Positions 1 through 10,221 are shown, counted from the first letter of the stretch. The stretch is DNA of 64,000 bases from Candidozyma auris (GCF_003013715.1 NC_072818.1:124001-188000); one strand, 5' to 3'. Numbers and translations are program-made. The notes: generated by a model not told the origin, from the sequence alone.

Positions 1-408
1 TCTGGCGGCCGCAGCGTTGGCTCCACCGGGTTTGGGCACATTTTTCGTACTCTTGTTTCCACCAGTGCCCTTCTTCTTCGGCAGCACCTCGTCGTTTAAC
101 CCAATAATCTCACGCCCGCCTCTAGGCGAAGCTTCCATTTCCATCAATGGGATGCCCTCTTCTTCGTCCACGTGCGGCATCAGCTGAAAACTGGGCCGCC
201 CAGACCGCTCCTGGGTCACTGTTGGGTCCAACCCGGTCAGCGACGGCTGTATACGAAGATGGTCCAGCTGCTGATTGGCCACTTGCGTGTAGTGGAAGCG
301 AGGGTTATTTTCGTCCATTCTCTTACGGTCTCTGCGGATCAACGACCGCTTTTTCTGGAGGTCCCCCAGTTCCGGGTCAAACTCAGCATACGACGACGAT
401 TTCCTCAT
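1..408 (-). CDS. CHS3: Chitin synthase Chs3-type, N-terminal 136 codons (runs off the left edge)
   Basis: The reverse strand is open from an ATG at 408-406 to the window edge. The encoded segment is hydrophilic and basic at first, with RSLIRRDRKRMDENNPRFHY followed by a QQLDHL..PSLTG stretch. This lines up with the N-terminus I remember for yeast Chs3 (SLVRPERSRL..NPHFYYAQ, then MNHL..PSSTG), the class IV synthase that makes most cell-wall and septal chitin from UDP-GlcNAc at the plasma membrane. The transmembrane segments and catalytic domain would lie to the left, outside the window. The next ATG-free codons upstream of 408 support this start. The visible part has no break. The assignment rests on the N-terminal signature alone, so another protein sharing this cytoplasmic motif is possible but unlikely. 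Confidence 0.72.
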   Translation of the reverse strand, partial: MRKSSSYAEFDPELGDLQKKRSLIRRDRKRMDENNPRFHYTQVANQQLDHLRIQPSLTGLDPTVTQERSGRPSFQLMPHVDEEEGIPLMEMEASPRGGREIIGLNDEVLPKKKGTGGNKSTKNVPKPGGANAAAAR

Positions 409-1112
409 ATGATTGGGAATGAGATGTGATGGGGATTAGAATCTCAAGGGAGAGTTTCAGTGAAAATGCCACTTGTTTATTTATGTTTGCGGCGGTTTGT
501 TGCTTTTTGGCTGGACTCCTACTGGGTTCTCTCGTGAAGATCTCGAAGGAAATTCCTGGCGTTTTCGAAACGTACCAAAAGTTAGCTCACGTGGATTTGC
601 CTTTGGATTAAACTTCAGGACACTTGTTGAGAGTTTTCAATGGAGTTTCGAGTAAGTCTATATCGTGTTTTTTTTTCTTCACTTGTATAAGCTGATGTAC
701 TTTTTTTTTTATGTTTTCATGAGGTGCTGCCTTTCCTAAAAATAAGCCACCTTCCCGATTCGATAAATGGTTCGCGCGCACGCCCCAAAAAGTACATTCT
801 TTTTCTTTCCTGGGAACTCGAGTCAGCGGCACAAAATGATAAATGTGGAAAGAAAAGCACGTGCACTCTTTTGCAACATATACTATAAACCAACTTAGTT
901 CTCATTCTGCTAACTTTTCCCTTCAATTGAAGTTGCCGGGCTGTGCCTGTTTCGCCATGTTTACATCGCGTCAAGGCCTGGCCCTTCGCTGTGTGCAGGG
1001 CGAAACCATCATTTTTGCAACCATTTCGCACTCATGATATCACATACTTTCAAGTGGTGTCTGTATTTGCGCCATGGAAAGAATTATAATCACAATTGTA
1101 AGCATCTGCGCA
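409..1112. other. Intergenic: CHS3 promoter and MON2 3' flank
   Basis: No convincing gene. It holds CACGTG at 588-593 (180 bp upstream of the CHS3 ATG) and a second at 858-863, two poly-T stretches around 668-710, and a TTTTTGCAACCA element at 1012-1023 related to the recurrent 12-mer described in the findings. The short ORFs here have no recognisable content. Confidence 0.6.
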
Positions 1113-4100
1113 TCACACGCTGGCTCTCAACAAAATCTTCTCGAGCTTCTTGGCTGTTCCGTCGACATTCTGCGCAAAAGGAATCATCTTCGAAAGAAGC
1201 TTGTTGATCACCTGAAGCTTATCGCTTTTCGTCTCTTGCATCTTGCTCAATCCATCTAAAACAACCTCCAATTCCTCTTCTAGAATCTTGGCCATGGGTC
1301 TTCTTCGTAAGAGACGCTGTTCAGCAATCACTCTACGAATTGTAAACGCTGCTCGGGCCAATGCAAACTTGTAGGCAACACCCAGGCTTCGGTCATTGCC
1401 CAGTGCAATCGTGAAAAGATCCCTCAAGCAGCGAAGCCTGATATCTCTGTTTCTAAATGGCACTAGGGCCACCGTGGTTCCAAAACTTTCATCAAAGTCG
1501 AAATTCGTCAATGCTGATATGGTGCGTTCGAGTGATCCCTCACAAAGCTCCTTTTCCACATTGTTGAACTCGTAGAGATAGGACTGTCTGTGAATTTGGC
1601 TGATGGTGTGCTGCAAGGCGGCATCTTGCTTTGTGCTACCATGTAACAACACAGGCAAGACAGTTTTGCTGAGAGTGTCAAATTGCTTAAGGGTGTCGTA
1701 TTCTTCTTCGGGCTTCGCCTCTTCGAAGCACACTGTTAAAGCGTCGATCATCAAGTACCACACCTCATTTCTACCTTTGATCTCATTCAAGTTCTCATTC
1801 ATCAACCTTTGTGCCAAGTATGCGATGAGCTCGTTGCACTTCACCCACTGTGGCTTCTCATTACCTTGGCGTCCTTGAGCTTTGTAACTTACAGCCTCGA
1901 TCAAAGAAGACACAACCTTTTCGAGACCCTGCTCCGGCAAAAGCACGGTCAAATTGCTCAATCCGTAGATCTTCTTTGTCATCAACTCAAGTGCTGCTTC
2001 ACTGATTGCAGTAAATGAGGGAATCTTCAATTTACCCTCGAAGTTGCTTTTGAGCTTTCGCTCGATCCGTGTTCTTGTCTGATAAGGATAGCACAAGATG
2101 ATGCAGAGGTGCTGGATGACTACAGAGTTAAATTCATCCAGGCGTTCTTGGCTGCAGAGCAACTGAAGATTCTCCATCACCGCTTTTTGTATATCCGTGA
2201 GCCGCTCAGAATCATTCAGGTTCGGCTTCAACACGGGATACCTTGCACATTGGTTCAAAAGACTTAAGATCTTTCCAACATCTTCAAGTGAGAGTCTGGA
2301 CTCTGAAATAGGGTACAAGGAAAGAAAAGATTTGTTAAAGATTGCGAGCGAATCCTGATAGTCTGGATTGACAAAGTCATACTCGATTGGAACACTCACC
2401 CAAAACTGGAATACTGAAGTCACAATTTCATCTGGAATTCTTTGCAACTTTGGGAGAGGCATGAGAAGGTCTTGAAACGATTGGAAGATCTTTAAGTTGA
2501 GATCTTTCCAGTTCAAGGCAAGAAGATTGTTGAAGTAGTCCAAAATCCTGGCCCAAAACTTAAATTTTATTGGGCCAAAGTCATCAAAGTCAAGCATGTA
2601 CTTGTTCACAACAGCCACAAGACCGGACAATATAGGATTGAAAGTGCCGATGACGTCCTTGTGGTTCGCAGTAGTTGTTTCGGCCCATCGACTAACGTCA
2701 ACAACTCCAGGCAACACAACATCATACACCATTTGCCAAGAAGGCAAATATTTACCATGAGTATCTAAGATTTGAAAGAGTGTTTGAATAGCACCTTCTC
2801 TCACTTGTGCTCTGGAATCAGACGATAGTTCGGACAACCTTGCAAGAAGGTAAATGTTGAGACCCTGGTTGAAAGCTATGGTATTTTTATCACATTTAGC
2901 CAATACGTTTTCAAGCTCCTGTAGATTGCCAGCCTCCTTAAGTGTCGATTCATCAGCACTTGATGTGACCATGTCCATATGAGATCGTATAGAGTCACTT
3001 ATTGACCAAAAGTAGGACACGGCAGAAAACGAAAGGTTAAGGTCATGTTCCTGTGAGCAGAAGTTCACAAGGGTGTCGATGAGTGTCTTCAAGTGTTCCT
3101 CTGGAAGAGAAATCAAGAACTCATCAAGTATGAGCTTCAACGTGTCGAAGGATGTGGAAATCAATAGTCGTGTCTTCTCGTCGAGCTTCTTGTCTTGAAC
3201 TGCGTTGGTTCTTTGGAATACGGAACGCAATATAGAAAAGACAAGCCCCCAGCAATTTTTGTAGCGATTGTCGTACTCGTCAATAAGACTTCTGAGTGTA
3301 GTGAGCACGGTTAAGTGCATTTCAGTCTCGCAATTAGACACAAGCAACTCTTCGGGCTTTGGAAGCACGAAGAGCTTTTTGATGAAAGTAATGAATGCAT
3401 TCAACGACATCTCCGCGAGATCATCTGTGTTGTCTTTCTTGCTAAAACCTTCTTTGGTGACACTCACCACAATGTCGTTCATGGAAGAGACGTAGAAAGT
3501 CCTCGTGTGGTATTGAATGCTTCGATCTGTTGCCATATCGGTGAGATAGGCAATAACGTGATCCCAAACGGCTTTGTTATCGAGCAAGAGCGATGGATGT
3601 GCAGTCAGAATCAGTACTAGCTGAGTGATAAAGAAGCTCTTATTGAATGGACAAGGCTGCAAAGTGGTACCTCTCCCTTTGTTATTGTGCAAAAGAGTAA
3701 GCACATTGACCAATTCCTCAAAAGAGCTCGACTGGTAGGCACTGAAACTGTCTAAAAGTTTCGCTTTAGCATTCTTGATGATCAATGCATCTTGACTGCC
3801 AATTTGTGGCTCAGGCACCTTTCGAAGGTCCTTGTTGTTGGCGTAACCACTGTAGTCGTCAGCACCATTGAGAAAGTAGTCCACCCACTGAAATGTGATC
3901 CACAAAATGTTCCAGGAGTCTTGCAATGTGAGACCTAAGGAAATCGCCAAGTTCGTCAAGGCTCTAAAACACATTATTTGTCTGGAAGTAAACACTCTTG
4001 AGCCTAGTTGCACTGCACTGTCCTCTGGGGCACTAGAAGCGGGAGTACTCTCTTCGAATTGAGCACTCTGTGCATTTTGTGGAGACGACTGTTGAATTGT

Positions 4101-5819
4101 CGAGCTGATTGTGTCCACTATTGTTTCACCCAATGCAAGTAGATTAGAATTGGCTTGTTTCTGTGTCTTCATTGGGTTCGGGTCCCTCAACACATGTTCA
4201 GAAATAAGCAAAAGTAGATCTTCCCGTAACTGAGAGATCCCTAAGAGCCCCACAGAGTGAGTATACCGTTGAAGAGCTCTCACAACACCGTGGAAGTACT
4301 CACTGTCGGTAGGGCAGTGAAGGAACTTCTTGAAAAGCTTGAATACCTCTGGAAATATGGTCTCATTGAACGTAGTGATAAAGTCAACGTCGGCTTCGAT
4401 GTTGCTAGAGCTTGAATTCGCAGAAAGATTGGAGACAAACTCCGAAACTCCATCGGAGATGCTGATAAGTACTTTGTATGCTAAGTGGGCTGGGTAAAGT
4501 GGTGGCACAGACGCTGGAGGATCTGTTTTATCCAAGTGATCAAGAATGGATACCTTGAGCGTCGCATTTTGTTTCGAGAGACGTTGTAGTGGTGCTCTAT
4601 CAGCCGAGGGCACCTGTTCGTGGGTTTCCGAAAAAAGAAGTGGCATGTTAGACTCCAAGTAATGGTTGAGCACCACCAAGACCTCTTTTATCACGTTCTT
4701 TTTCGTCTCATGCTTGTCGTGGGTTTCGTATAGACGGCGCAACACGTCAAAATTCCCAAATAGCGCCTTATACATTTCCAAGACAAGGATCTTCACCCAG
4801 AACGGTGTTGCTGTTGACAGACCATCTCCGGATATATTTGTCACCGACAGAGATCGCGAAGACTCATCGTCAATATCTAGCAAAAGATGGTTTGTGGATG
4901 AAAGCACAATTTCCGTTTCCATGCCCAAGTGGTGAGATTGAGTCGCCATGAGCAAGTGAATGATTCGAAGCGCCCTGACTACATCAGGAAAGCTATGGGT
5001 AGGCGAATTGACTAGTCTGAGCAACGCAGGAAACGTTTTCAAGCGGCACACTGCAATAAGTTCAGGATGGGCATCGAACGTTGACTTATTCTGCAGAAGC
5101 ACGTTCTCAATAATCTCTAAAACTGCCACATGGCGAATCTGGATATCTGGATCAAAGTAGCCAACCTCGTCATCCGATATCAACGCACTAAGGTCTGTAA
5201 ACACCCTATAGCACTCGACTTCCAAAGCATCCAATTGATAAGTCTGAGGCTTCTCAGAGCCTGCATCGGCAAGCTCCACTGTGCTCAACTCGTCTCCCTG
5301 CTGGTGATCCCGAAGTTTTTCATAAAGCGAAGAGAACACTTGTTGCATGGCCGCAGAGGCCGTATTGGAAACAGCAGAACTGCCAGAGTTCATAAGCAGA
5401 CACAACACCGCCACAAGCAACAAGAAGCTCTGGCCGTGAATGCTGTAATTCTGCATGAGCCCAGGCACCGTCTGGAGGATTTTAAGCTGGCACTCAAGTG
5501 GCGCAGAGTTCACATCGTTTTTGTAGAATGACTGAAGAAGGTCAGTTGCAAATATCTCTGGGAGGGACTTTGACGCAATGAGTCTCGGCAAAACTGAGAG
5601 CGCATGAACCATAAGCTTTGGGCCTGCACCAACAGCCATCATAAAGGGGATGCAGACTTTGTGTTGGAGATTTTCGTTCTCGTTGAGGGCAGTCCGGGGA
5701 GACACCTGCTTGGCTTGTTCTAGGGCAGCTTCGACGGCCGAGCGGATGTCAGAGTGCTTGCGACGACATTCAGAGAGAAGGACGTCCAAGTCGTGTTTCA
5801 ATTGGCCCACAGTGGTCAT
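1113..5819 (-). CDS. MON2: Mon2, endosome/Golgi trafficking scaffold (Arf-GEF-like)
   Basis: This 1568-residue protein is close to the length of yeast Mon2 (about 1636). Mon2 is a peripheral Golgi and endosomal protein related to large Arf-GEFs but lacking a Sec7 domain; it works with Dop1 and the flippase Neo1 in endosome-to-Golgi and vacuolar sorting. The sequence is built of alpha-helical HEAT-like repeats throughout, with an N-terminal DCB-like region in roughly the first 170 residues and a HUS-like region after it; no Sec7 catalytic loop is seen. The N-terminus (MTTVGQLKHDLDVLLSECRR) is typical of the family. The ATG at 5819-5817 is the first in frame, and CACGTG sits 65 bp upstream of it. 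No frameshift or internal stop is seen, which matters because several neighbours are broken. Confidence 0.9.
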   Translation of the reverse strand: MTTVGQLKHDLDVLLSECRRKHSDIRSAVEAALEQAKQVSPRTALNENENLQHKVCIPFMMAVGAGPKLMVHALSVLPRLIASKSLPEIFATDLLQSFYKNDVNSAPLECQLKILQTVPGLMQNYSIHGQSFLLLVAVLCLLMNSGSSAVSNTASAAMQQVFSSLYEKLRDHQQGDELSTVELADAGSEKPQTYQLDALEVECYRVFTDLSALISDDEVGYFDPDIQIRHVAVLEIIENVLLQNKSTFDAHPELIAVCRLKTFPALLRLVNSPTHSFPDVVRALRIIHLLMATQSHHLGMETEIVLSSTNHLLLDIDDESSRSLSVTNISGDGLSTATPFWVKILVLEMYKALFGNFDVLRRLYETHDKHETKKNVIKEVLVVLNHYLESNMPLLFSETHEQVPSADRAPLQRLSKQNATLKVSILDHLDKTDPPASVPPLYPAHLAYKVLISISDGVSEFVSNLSANSSSSNIEADVDFITTFNETIFPEVFKLFKKFLHCPTDSEYFHGVVRALQRYTHSVGLLGISQLREDLLLLISEHVLRDPNPMKTQKQANSNLLALGETIVDTISSTIQQSSPQNAQSAQFEESTPASSAPEDSAVQLGSRVFTSRQIMCFRALTNLAISLGLTLQDSWNILWITFQWVDYFLNGADDYSGYANNKDLRKVPEPQIGSQDALIIKNAKAKLLDSFSAYQSSSFEELVNVLTLLHNNKGRGTTLQPCPFNKSFFITQLVLILTAHPSLLLDNKAVWDHVIAYLTDMATDRSIQYHTRTFYVSSMNDIVVSVTKEGFSKKDNTDDLAEMSLNAFITFIKKLFVLPKPEELLVSNCETEMHLTVLTTLRSLIDEYDNRYKNCWGLVFSILRSVFQRTNAVQDKKLDEKTRLLISTSFDTLKLILDEFLISLPEEHLKTLIDTLVNFCSQEHDLNLSFSAVSYFWSISDSIRSHMDMVTSSADESTLKEAGNLQELENVLAKCDKNTIAFNQGLNIYLLARLSELSSDSRAQVREGAIQTLFQILDTHGKYLPSWQMVYDVVLPGVVDVSRWAETTTANHKDVIGTFNPILSGLVAVVNKYMLDFDDFGPIKFKFWARILDYFNNLLALNWKDLNLKIFQSFQDLLMPLPKLQRIPDEIVTSVFQFWVSVPIEYDFVNPDYQDSLAIFNKSFLSLYPISESRLSLEDVGKILSLLNQCARYPVLKPNLNDSERLTDIQKAVMENLQLLCSQERLDEFNSVVIQHLCIILCYPYQTRTRIERKLKSNFEGKLKIPSFTAISEAALELMTKKIYGLSNLTVLLPEQGLEKVVSSLIEAVSYKAQGRQGNEKPQWVKCNELIAYLAQRLMNENLNEIKGRNEVWYLMIDALTVCFEEAKPEEEYDTLKQFDTLSKTVLPVLLHGSTKQDAALQHTISQIHRQSYLYEFNNVEKELCEGSLERTISALTNFDFDESFGTTVALVPFRNRDIRLRCLRDLFTIALGNDRSLGVAYKFALARAAFTIRRVIAEQRLLRRRPMAKILEEELEVVLDGLSKMQETKSDKLQVINKLLSKMIPFAQNVDGTAKKLEKILLRASV

Positions 5820-5883
5820 TTTGTGGGGAAGAGTTACTGGTTGAACTAAGTTTCCACGGTGGGAGTATTAGTGTTGATAGTAG

Positions 5884-5889
5884 CACGTG
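5884..5889. promoter_or_regulatory. CACGTG E-box (Cbf1-like) upstream of MON2
   Basis: Read on the gene's sense strand it is GATCACGTGCT, fitting the RTCACRTG consensus of Cbf1. It lies 65 bp upstream of the MON2 start codon. Confidence 0.5.
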
Positions 5890-6281
5890 ATCCAGAGTCA
5901 CGGGCGAGCCCACTTATTCAGAGTTGGAGTACATCAGTACAGCGCGGTATGCAGTAATGATCTAGTAGTCTGAAGAAAGATCTAATTTAAGGGCACGGAA
6001 ACTTATTCTCTAACTTTCCTGCTCGTGTGTCTTGGAACTACATAAGTGGCTGTTCCAATTTCGGTGAGCATATGAATAACGGTGAATGAAATACACATAC
6101 TTCATTGCGTGAAAGCTCGCTGTTAAGGCTTTTTCTTTATCTCGGGATACGAAGCTAAGGACAGACGCAGATATGCTTTGTAAAAGCAGTGGGATATCCT
6201 CATGAAATGACTGCCTTTTTGTTCCGTTTAAATTTTAAATTTCAATCACAAAGGGATATTCTTTGATGACTGATTATAGCC

Positions 6282-7620
6282 TTCAAGAACGTTAAGGACA
6301 CTTATGGCGACGACATTGCTACTCACATGGTGAAGTTCATCAATGATGAGGATAAAGCTCAAAAGTATTTTGATGCATTCAGAAATGAACAGGCAACAAA
6401 TTAGACTAAGATCTTCAGTGATTGTGTTTCCTATGAGTCACTTCGTTGCATTCAAAGGATAAAGCCCTTCCATGAATTTGAGAGATTTGAAAGAGGCTTT
6501 TTTTTTTATTTGCAACGTAGATCCCTAGGGACGAGTATTCTTCGATGATTACGGGATGAAAAAGACAGGATGACTTGATTAGAGACAAGAGTGTTCATAA
6601 AAGTGCTTGGCAAGCACAGGCATTCGTTTCACTTATGCAATTCATGCCAGTTCTGGAGGAAATCCATGACAGATATGTCGCACAGATTCATGATGGACAA
6701 GAAAGGAAAGTCTTTGATTGATGGCCTCAATTCTACGAACGTCACCGTCTTATCATCTCAACTTCGCAAACACTCAGAATTCTTGCCCTGATACGTGCCC
6801 ATTGTACCAAAATAATTTAGAACTAGTGGAGGCGATAGGCTATTTTAAACGGTTCACAAAGGCCAAAACCGTCGCCAAGGGTTCACTAGAGATCAGAAAC
6901 CAATCTAGACTGTCGCTTTTAATAACAGTAGCGCTATAAAGATGACAGAAAAGTTATTTCTTCATCTAAGAGAAAACGTTTGAGGTCTGTTAACCATGAT
7001 TTCATCCAAGGACAGACTCAAACACAATCTTCAACAATCATATATGCAATCATAGAGATATACCCATCTCAACACACATGCCAAATAAAATTGGCCAAAT
7101 CTCAAGATCCCAAAAATGAGAAACTCAGGAGTTGGGCCTCTAAAAGTTAGGAAGCCATGCGCCAATGCCTAGCTTGGTATAGACTTCGTGAGAAGAGCAT
7201 CATGCGTACTTTATTTGAGAGTCCTTATTTCTGCATTCCTCCAACACTATACTTCATTGACTGTCAGACGCCCTTCATAGAATTGTCTTAGCCATTTTAA
7301 AAACATTACATGAATGCATTATTCACTTTACTCGAACCAGAGGAATTGCACACGTATGAATTTACTCAGAAGTGTGGCGAGTGAAAGGGTAGCTCTCGAT
7401 ATGAGAAACAGAATCTCACAATTAAAGTGAGCTTGCCTTACTTGGTTGACTCTCCTAACAAAGAAAGTACCATAAAACAGACTTCAGGACCTCAACCTGA
7501 CCGCTATTTTCTTTCTGCTCATTCATTTTTGTGTAACGCAGACCAAGGAATTGATGTCTCAGATAAGCTCAGCCAGAATCTACCCAACTTTTTTTTTCCC
7601 TTCAGCTGGTGTACAGCTTT
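6282..7620 (+). pseudogene. Possible decayed protein-coding relic, family unknown
   Basis: This 1.3-kb stretch has no intact ORF but contains protein-like segments that hop between forward frames and are cut by stops. From 6282 one frame reads FKNVKDTYGDDIATHMVKF and continues through a TAG at about 6402-6404. From about 6570 a second frame reads DDLIRDKSVHKSAWQAQAF and, after a TGA, WPQFYERHRLIIS. A third frame covers about 6788-6937. The second frame resumes to about 7620 with four further stops, including EAMRQCLAWYRLREKSIMR near 7155-7210. Composition (charged and aromatic residues, few stops) looks more like an eroded gene than random intergenic DNA. I do not recognise the family, and unrelated random ORF fragments cannot be excluded. 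Confidence 0.35.
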
Positions 7621-7949
7621 TTTAATCCAGAGCCCTTCACTACACGGGCTTCTTCCCAAAAGTTCAACCAGCTGTCCTTCACACCCGACGTACTAGGACA
7701 AGGGAGGTAAATGGCTGCAAACCAAAGTAGGGAGCGTGGGTGGGCCCTTTACCTATCTGCAGGACGGGGCCAAAAACACTTTTGCGGACATCGGTGATGG
7801 ACCCAGGTGGTTGGATGCAGGACCATTTTTTTTTCACACCACTTCAAATGCTTTCCAAGGGCGTGGTTCAAGCAGGAAGCAGTCTAAAAAGACTCTCCCG
7901 GTATCTCCATAGTGGTGCAACGGTGCTTTTTTTTTTCTGGTCCCTGTGG

Positions 7950-8026
7950 CACGTGCGGCTGTATCAGCCCTGCCCACCGATATGCCCGAGCGCGTTCCCT
8001 CGGACATATCGGCGACCCTATATAAG
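7950..8026 (+). promoter_or_regulatory. HMX1 promoter elements (CACGTG and TATA box)
   Basis: CACGTG at 7950-7955 and TATATAAG at 8019-8026 lie 135 and 64-71 bp upstream of the HMX1 ATG. The segment between the TATA box and the ATG is A/C-rich (CAACAAATAAACAACAAC), as in highly transcribed yeast leaders. This supports starting HMX1 at 8090 rather than at the earlier in-frame ATG at 7946. Confidence 0.6.
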
Positions 8027-8089
8027 GCGACCAAGGCCCCCAAAAAAAATACGTACTTCAACCTTCAACAAATAAACAACAACACCAAC

Positions 8090-8938
8090 ATGTCTTTGAC
8101 CGAGGAAGAGATCATCCCCCACAAGACGGATGTGGGGGCGCTTGCCAACAGAATCAACATGGAGACCAGAACGCTCCACAACAAAATCGACAAACTCGTT
8201 ACCTTAAAATTCGCCTTGGCTTTGAGAGACTACAAGATCTACAGACAAGGGTTGCAGAGTTTCTACCATGTATTTGCCATGGTGGAGAGACAACTCCATG
8301 CGCAGTTGGCGAAGAATGACGAGTGGAGCGAGTTGTTGCAAAAAGTGTGGAAGCCTGTGATCGCCCGCAGTGAGCCTGCCCAGCAGGACTTGTTGTTCTA
8401 CTACAACGACAGAAAGGAGAAATTCATGAACCCTATCATGCCTGCTCAGATCGAGTTTGTCGAGCACATCACCAAGGTGACGCTGGAAAAGCCATACCTT
8501 TTGTTTGCCTACTTGCACGTTATGTACTTGGCACTTTTCGCCGGTGGGCGTGTGATGAGGCTGTCAATCTCGAGAGCAACCGGCTTGTTCCCGCAGAAGG
8601 ACGGCTTGAATCATGACGACATTGTGAAGCTCGGAACAAACTTCTTCAGGTTCGACGTGGACGACGAAAACACCTTCAGACTCCTCTACAAGAGAGACTA
8701 CGAGTTGGCTACCAGAAACGCCTTAACCGAAGAACAGAAGCTCGACATCATCGAGGAGTCCAAGTACATCTTCCAGCAGAACGCCAAGTGCGTGATCGAG
8801 TTGGAGCACCACAACTTGACCCGCATCAAGAAGAAGTGGTCGTACTTCTTTGCCACGAGAGGGTACTACGTTGCGATTGCCCTCTTCGCCATTGCCGCGT
8901 TGTTGGTGCTCAGCAAGCTCCTTAGAACACTTTTTTAA
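8090..8938 (+). CDS. HMX1: Heme oxygenase Hmx1, tail-anchored
   Basis: Heme oxygenase opens heme to biliverdin, CO and Fe2+; fungal Hmx1 sits on the ER membrane and recovers iron from heme. The 282-residue protein has the probable proximal heme ligand His30 in an R-T-L-H-N-K helix, the distal-helix glycine pair in A-G-G-R-V (151-155), and the tyrosine- and phenylalanine-rich core between. Residues about 259-278 (YYVAIALFAIAALLVLSKLL) form a single C-terminal membrane anchor, as in yeast Hmx1 (317 residues). An in-frame ATG at 7946 lies upstream of the TATA box, so the MSLTEEE start at 8090 is preferred. Regulation by iron limitation is known for the family but no iron-responsive site was identified here. 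Confidence 0.9.
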   Translation: MSLTEEEIIPHKTDVGALANRINMETRTLHNKIDKLVTLKFALALRDYKIYRQGLQSFYHVFAMVERQLHAQLAKNDEWSELLQKVWKPVIARSEPAQQDLLFYYNDRKEKFMNPIMPAQIEFVEHITKVTLEKPYLLFAYLHVMYLALFAGGRVMRLSISRATGLFPQKDGLNHDDIVKLGTNFFRFDVDDENTFRLLYKRDYELATRNALTEEQKLDIIEESKYIFQQNAKCVIELEHHNLTRIKKKWSYFFATRGYYVAIALFAIAALLVLSKLLRTLF

Positions 8939-9237
8939 ATGAATGGGGTCTCTCGCTCCCCGAGGTTTGTGCCGTCGTTTATGGCATGTATGTATAATAG
9001 AGGTCCTAGTGGGACATTAATAAATTCGTCAAGGAACGCTATAGATGGTTACGGAGGCTCCAGAGAGTTTAAGGTTTACTAAGTCTCAAGACTCCGAGTC
9101 TCTGATATGTCTATTCAATATAACGGACCTATGCCACATTCAGCCGTGTAAGCCACATTTTCATGAAGAGTTAAGATAAAATCTTTAGATTTTGGATCCA
9201 TGGCCTTATCTGATCCTTCTGTAAACCCAAAATTCCA
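8939..9237. other. Convergent 3' flanks of HMX1 and FAP7
   Basis: About 300 bp between the stop codons of two convergent genes. AT-rich stretches could serve as 3'-end signals. No gene or repeat is seen. Confidence 0.5.
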
Positions 9238-9987
9238 CTATACCTTCTTTTTCTTTTTCGCTGGTTCTTCCTCGTCTTCCTCCTCTTCTTCCTCTTCTTC
9301 TTCCTCTTCTTCTTCCTCCTCTTCCTCTTCCCCTTCCTCTTCACTAGAATCATCATCCTCACCTTCACTTCCATCTTCACCATCCTCAGACAGCTGCTCC
9401 TGCTCACTGTCGTTGTAGTACTCGCTGATCTCATTCGTGACTCCCTCTTCGTGGTCTTTTCTCCACATTTCAATCCACGCCTCGATTCTCGCCTGGTTCT
9501 CCTTCATGTCGTCGTCATTGTTGGAGTTCAACGTGATCACAATCTCTTCGTTGTAGGCCTGGTTGGCGTCGTTCAAAATCACCTCCATGATCTCACAATC
9601 CATGTTTTCTTCGATTTTTTTATCGCTGTACTTTCTCTCCTTCAATCGGTCATACAAAAGTGCCGTTTCTGTTCTGAGAACTACTACGAGGTCGATCAAT
9701 CTTTTGGGGAAGATATCACAGCAGTGCCAGTCCACAATAGCACCACCATCTCTCAAGTCGTTTTCCAATCCATCTAGTAGCTTGTCTTCGTCTACAACGC
9801 CAGTATCACGCTCTTTGTCATAACTTTCAATACAATCTCTCTCTTTAGCGAGCTCGCTGATATTGTAGTGCTTGTAGTCGGATTTCGGAAGCGTTTGCAA
9901 GAGGTTTCTGGATAGGCTGGTTTTACCACAACCAGGTGTTCCTGTGATGATGATGTTGGGGTGGTATCTTGTGGGTTTAGGTGTCAT
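9238..9987 (-). CDS. FAP7: Fap7/AK6 adenylate kinase-like ATPase of 40S ribosome maturation
   Basis: Fap7 (human hCINAP/AK6) is a nuclear P-loop ATPase that acts with Rps14 in late 18S rRNA processing and the 20S-to-18S cleavage step. The P-loop GTPGCGKTS is at residues 16-24, and the family motif I-V-D-W-H is at about 84-88, followed by C-D-I-F-P. The core matches the about 197-residue yeast protein. Beyond residue about 190 there is a long acidic tail with an unbroken glutamate run (about residues 220-240) ending in P-A-K-K-K-K-K-V. The tail is encoded by a GAG/GAA microsatellite, so its length may vary between strains. CACGTG lies 59 bp and a TGGCTGCGAAAA element 223 bp upstream of the ATG. 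Confidence 0.92.
   Translation of the reverse strand: MTPKPTRYHPNIIITGTPGCGKTSLSRNLLQTLPKSDYKHYNISELAKERDCIESYDKERDTGVVDEDKLLDGLENDLRDGGAIVDWHCCDIFPKRLIDLVVVLRTETALLYDRLKERKYSDKKIEENMDCEIMEVILNDANQAYNEEIVITLNSNNDDDMKENQARIEAWIEMWRKDHEEGVTNEISEYYNDSEQEQLSEDGEDGSEGEDDDSSEEEGEEEEEEEEEEEEEEEEEEDEEEPAKKKKKV
9262..9345 (-). repeat. GAG/GAA trinucleotide tract inside FAP7
   Basis: An imperfect TCC/TTC array on the + strand encodes the poly-glutamate run of the Fap7 tail. Trinucleotide steps keep the frame, so expansions and contractions should be tolerated. Confidence 0.75.
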
Positions 9988-10045
9988 TTTTGTTGGTGAA
10001 GATGAAACTACTGTTGAAGTTTGGCGATGGGCATCGAGAGAGGCG

Positions 10046-10051
10046 CACGTG
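10046..10051. promoter_or_regulatory. CACGTG E-box (Cbf1-like) upstream of FAP7
   Basis: The sense strand reads AGATCACGTGCG, 59 bp upstream of the start codon; it shares ATCACGTGC with the MON2 site and fits RTCACRTG. Confidence 0.5.
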
Positions 10052-10209
10052 ATCTTCTACCAAAAAGTCAAGAGACAAGACCTGAGAGGAAAAAACGAAA
10101 GCGCTCTGGGGTTCATGCATTAGACATTATCCTATGTTAAAATTGCGGACGTCCCAGTATCGTTATGGGTGTTTGTCAAATAGATGTATGAAATCCAACG
10201 CCAGTCCAG

Positions 10210-10221
10210 TGGCTGCGAAAA
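10210..10221 (+). promoter_or_regulatory. Recurrent 12-mer TGGCTGCGAAAA, FAP7 upstream region
   Basis: Exact copy of the repeated element, 223 bp upstream of the FAP7 ATG. On the FAP7 sense strand it reads TTTTCGCAGCCA. Confidence 0.55.

Noticed and set aside
7946..8089. 48-residue N-terminal extension of HMX1
   Set aside because: The upstream ATG precedes the TATA box at 8019-8026, so it is unlikely to be in the mRNA.
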